From contig JASBUR010000006.1 of NCBI GenBank assembly GCA_030147805.1, positions 150,957 to 214,956 on the forward strand: a DNA stretch of 64,000 nt, read 5' to 3'. Each line of letters opens with the position of its first letter. Within the stretch, counting starts at the first letter, position 1. Of this stretch, positions 62,052 to 64,000 are shown piece by piece. This DNA comes from Sphingomonadaceae bacterium. GTDB lineage: Bacteria > Pseudomonadota > Alphaproteobacteria > Sphingomonadales > Sphingomonadaceae. A program made the translations under genes and the position numbers. A model generated the notes under the pieces. It worked only from the letters and a program-made list of their open reading frames with translations, had not been told where the DNA came from and ran no database searches.

Positions 62052-63002
62052 ATGCCAGCTCCCCAACGAGTCCTCGATCCCGATCCCGATGCCGCGCTGC
62101 TCGAGCTGCTCGGCGCGCTGAAGACGCGCAACTACGACTTCGTGACGCCCACGCCGGCGACGCATGCCCGCGTCATCGCCCGCCCAAGCCGCCGCACCGC
62201 GCGCGACCTCGCCGACGTACTGGGCTGGAGCCTGCCGTTCGAACCGGGGCTGCTCGATCCCGACCTGCTGGCGCTGCTCGAGGCGGCGGGCGAGGTCGTG
62301 CCGCACGGCCCGCGGCTGCGCGCGACCTGCCGCATATCGAGCCTGCACGGCCATCTCTTCCTGCATTCGGCCTACCCGACCGACGACGCCGACGCGGTGT
62401 TCTTCGGACCCGACAGCTACCGCTTCGCCGATTTCGTCAGCGCGCACCTGCGCGACTGCGCCGGCGCCCGCATCGTCGACATCGGCACGGGCGCCGGCGT
62501 CGGCGGTATCGTCGCTGCGGATGCCTGCCCGCAGGCGCGCGTCACGCTGACCGACATCAACGTCAAGGCGTTGCGCTGTGCCCGGATCAACGCCGCCTTC
62601 GCGGGCATCGCGGTTGAAACGGTCGAAAGCGACGGACTGGCCGACGTCCCGGGACCGGTCGATGTGGCGATCGCCAATCCGCCCTACATCATCGACGCCG
62701 GCGGCCGCGCCTACCGCGACGGCGGCGCGATGCACGGCGGCCGCCTCTCGCTCGATCTTGCCTGCGACGCCGCTGACCGGCTCAGTCCTGGCGGACGGCT
62801 GCTGCTCTACACGGGCAGTGCCATCGTCGGCGGCCATGACGCGCTCAAGGCGGCCCTGGTCGAAGCGATGGCGGACCGCGGCTGCGACCTCGTCTATCGC
62901 GAGCTCGATCCCGACGTGTTCGGCGAGGAGCTCGACCAGCCGGGCTATGCGCAGGTCGATCGTATCGCGGTGGTCGGCGCAGTGGCGACGCGGCGTCGCT
63001 GA
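62052..63002 (+). CDS. SAM-dependent methyltransferase of the HemK/RsmC-like (NPPY) group
   Basis: A 316-residue protein whose C-terminal half is a class I methyltransferase: VDIGTGAGVGGIVAADA (motif I), LTDINVKALRCARINAAF (motif II) and AIANPPYIIDAGGRAYRDGG (motif IV). NPPY indicates methylation of an amide or ring nitrogen in protein, RNA or DNA. The N-terminal 130 residues are a helical plus beta substrate-binding part. It resembles PrmC-type enzymes but has a different N terminus, so the target is unknown. It stands alone after the peptidase gene. Confidence 0.88.
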   Translation: MPAPQRVLDPDPDAALLELLGALKTRNYDFVTPTPATHARVIARPSRRTARDLADVLGWSLPFEPGLLDPDLLALLEAAGEVVPHGPRLRATCRISSLHGHLFLHSAYPTDDADAVFFGPDSYRFADFVSAHLRDCAGARIVDIGTGAGVGGIVAADACPQARVTLTDINVKALRCARINAAFAGIAVETVESDGLADVPGPVDVAIANPPYIIDAGGRAYRDGGAMHGGRLSLDLACDAADRLSPGGRLLLYTGSAIVGGHDALKAALVEAMADRGCDLVYRELDPDVFGEELDQPGYAQVDRIAVVGAVATRRR

Positions 63003-63084
63003 GGCGCCGCCGGCGCCCGGACAGAAACTCCTGCACGCGTCGTCGCGTTACGTTGACGAATCGAATGTCCAAGAAGGCGCTGTC

Positions 63085-63381
63085 ATGATCCGTATCCTCC
63101 TGGTCCTTCTCCTGTTGGTCGGTCTCGCCGTCGCTGCGCAGATGACCGGGCTCATCGCGGTCAACACCAGCGGGGTGCTGCGCGCCCCGTCGGTCGACCT
63201 GCGCGTCAGCGGTGGCGAGGCGCCGAAGGTCGAGGTCGAAACCGCCAAGGTGAAGGTCGGCGTCGCCGAGAAGACCGTCGAGCTGCCCAAGGTCGACGTC
63301 GGCATGCGCGAAAAGGAGGTGGCGCTTCCGACCGTCGACGTCAGCAGGGCCGCGGCGGACGACGGCAGCACGACGCGCTGA
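63085..63381 (+). CDS. Small membrane-anchored hypothetical protein
   Basis: A 98-residue protein with an N-terminal hydrophobic segment (MIRILLVLLLLVGLAVAA) and then a charged repetitive part rich in V-x-V, K and E, where VEVETAKVKVGV, KTVELPKVDVGM and KEVALPTVDV alternate. The N terminus may be a membrane anchor with the repeat outside. AAGAAGG lies 7 bases before the ATG. I do not recognise a characterised family. It opens a run of small genes. Confidence 0.75.
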   Translation: MIRILLVLLLLVGLAVAAQMTGLIAVNTSGVLRAPSVDLRVSGGEAPKVEVETAKVKVGVAEKTVELPKVDVGMREKEVALPTVDVSRAAADDGSTTR

Positions 63382-63470
63382 ACGATCGCTTCGTCGCCTT
63401 GCCGAAGCCAGCGGGAACCTCGCGTGTTTTCCGTGGGTTGGTCCGCCAACAGCCAACGAGGAGACGAGCG

Positions 63471-63659
63471 ATGGCCAGCGAGGAGCGGAGTTCGGCACGC
63501 GGCTTCGGGTCGATGGACCCCGACCGCCACCGCGAGGTGTCGCGGCGCGGCGGCCAGGTCAGCCGCGGCGGCGGCTTTGCCGCCAATCCGTCGCTGGCGC
63601 GCGAGGCAGGCCGCAAGGGCGGGCTCGCCGGACGGGCGGGCGGACATGGAGACGCATGA
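63471..63659 (+). CDS. KGG-motif (Con-10-like) general stress protein
   Basis: A 62-residue hydrophilic protein with the stress-induced KGG pattern twice: VSRRGGQVSRGGG and AGRKGGLAGRAG, following GFGSMDPDRHREV. The family includes YciG/GsiB-type proteins induced by stationary phase or desiccation. GAGGAG lies before the ATG. It overlaps the next small gene by 4 bp (ATGA). It is probably cytoplasmic and disordered. Confidence 0.85.
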   Translation: MASEERSSARGFGSMDPDRHREVSRRGGQVSRGGGFAANPSLAREAGRKGGLAGRAGGHGDA

Positions 63660-63865
63660 TGGATCGCAACCGCAACGAGGACATCCAGCCTGAGGACACC
63701 GATCTCGCCGGCGTCGGCAACGACCGCGAACGCACCGCGGGGAAACAGGATTCGGGGCGTACCAACAGCGCCATCGAACGGGGGCGCGATCCGCTCGCGG
63801 GGCGCGCCGGCGAAGGCAATGCCCGGCCCGGCAGCGATGATGTGACCCCCGCCGACGAGCTCTAG
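63656..63865 (+). CDS. Small hydrophilic hypothetical protein, end at IS boundary
   Basis: A 69-residue very polar protein (NRNEDIQPEDTDLAGVGNDR, then SGRTNSAIERGRDP and an acidic end), without hydrophobic segments, reminiscent of small stress proteins. It overlaps the KGG gene by 4 bp, so the two are co-translated; a second ATG at 63659 is also possible. Its TAG stop contains the TA where the IS630-type element seems to begin, so the present C terminus may be created by the insertion. Confidence 0.7.
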   Translation: MMDRNRNEDIQPEDTDLAGVGNDRERTAGKQDSGRTNSAIERGRDPLAGRAGEGNARPGSDDVTPADEL

Positions 63866-64000
63866 AGCGCGTTTGGTTTAGTTGCACGCGTACCCGGCGT
63901 GGCGAAGATAGTTTGCGCACTCGGTTGGTGAGAAGCGATCGAGAAGATCGCCGATGCGTCGCCATGTGTCGTGGATGGTTCGCTCGTCGGCCTTGCGCAG
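63865..64000 (-). mobile_element. End of an IS630-family insertion sequence (continues beyond window)
   Basis: The transposase C terminus reads leftward to a stop 13 bp from a TA dinucleotide at 63863-63864. IS630-family elements insert at and duplicate TA, so the outer end is placed just after it. The terminal bases begin GAGCGCGTTTGG; the matching inverted repeat would lie outside the window. Confidence 0.7.
63878..64000 (-). CDS. IS630-family transposase, C-terminal 40 residues
   Basis: The minus-strand frame from the window edge to the TAA at 63878-63880 encodes 40 residues, among them IHDTWRRIGDLLDRFSPTEC and ANYLRHAGYACN. This matches the conserved end of IS630-type DDE transposases (R-T-V-x-x-x-W-R-x-I-G-x-L-L, then EC-ANY-x-x-x-AGY). 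The catalytic part lies beyond the window. The frame is intact as far as seen. Confidence 0.85.
   Translation of the reverse strand: MRKADERTIHDTWRRIGDLLDRFSPTECANYLRHAGYACN

Overview
The window looks like chromosomal DNA of a GC-rich alphaproteobacterium, most likely a sphingomonad (Sphingomonadales). The pointers are strong G/C bias at third codon positions, an OAR-like TonB-dependent receptor, the order rplU-rpmA-GNAT-obgE-proB-proA, a nadD-rsfS-rlmH-envC-ctpA block, pheT-pheS-rplT-rpmI without infC, and palindromic intergenic repeats of the kind common in that group. Genus is an inference. I count about 62 protein genes (two cut by the window edges) and one tRNA. Most units are tightly packed operons with ATGA or GTGA stop/start overlaps.

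Region 1 (1-9.5 kb) is an acyl-CoA catabolic cluster in three transcription units. A leftward unit has a phosphotransferase-like protein, an acyl-CoA ligase, a SnoaL-like protein and an SDR. A rightward unit has an aldehyde dehydrogenase and a CaiB-type CoA-transferase. A second leftward unit has two unlike acyl-CoA dehydrogenases and an HMG-CoA-lyase-like enzyme. The same perfect palindrome, TTGCATGCAA, lies in the control regions of all three, suggesting one regulator.

Region 2 (9.5-26.2 kb) centres on D-amino acids and peptides. A LysR regulator precedes a compact operon of DgcN, DgcA, an exported N-acyl-D-amino-acid deacylase, a glutamate-type symporter and a PBP4-type DD-carboxypeptidase. 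Around it are two SxxK serine hydrolases, a large TonB-dependent receptor, a LysA-type PLP decarboxylase and a Tat-exported penicillin-acylase-family amidase. Together they could capture, cut and catabolise D-amino-acid-containing peptides such as peptidoglycan fragments. This is the most coherent possibly new system here.

Region 3 (26.3-43.2 kb) is mainly housekeeping: tRNA-Ser(CGA), hspQ, rplU-rpmA with a clear terminator, obgE, proline synthesis (proB-proA), nadD, rsfS, rlmH, an EnvC-like factor, a carboxy-terminal protease, a divergent polysaccharide deacetylase, an rRNA methyltransferase, a LysR/methyltransferase divergent pair and rmuC. A complete RHH/ParE-type toxin-antitoxin module sits directly in front of nadD.

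Region 4 (43.3-64 kb) holds an SMP-30-type lactonase, a transsulfuration-family PLP enzyme, pheST-rplT-rpmI, an ada plus 2OG-oxygenase alkylation-repair pair, an AsmA protein, hisN, a second CaiB gene head-to-head with a GST, an acyltransferase, pirin plus a coniferyl-aldehyde-dehydrogenase-like enzyme, an exported M20 peptidase, a methyltransferase and three small stress-type proteins. An IS630-family transposase runs off the right edge; its end coincides with the stop codon of the last small gene.

No CRISPR array, rRNA, prophage or replication origin was seen.
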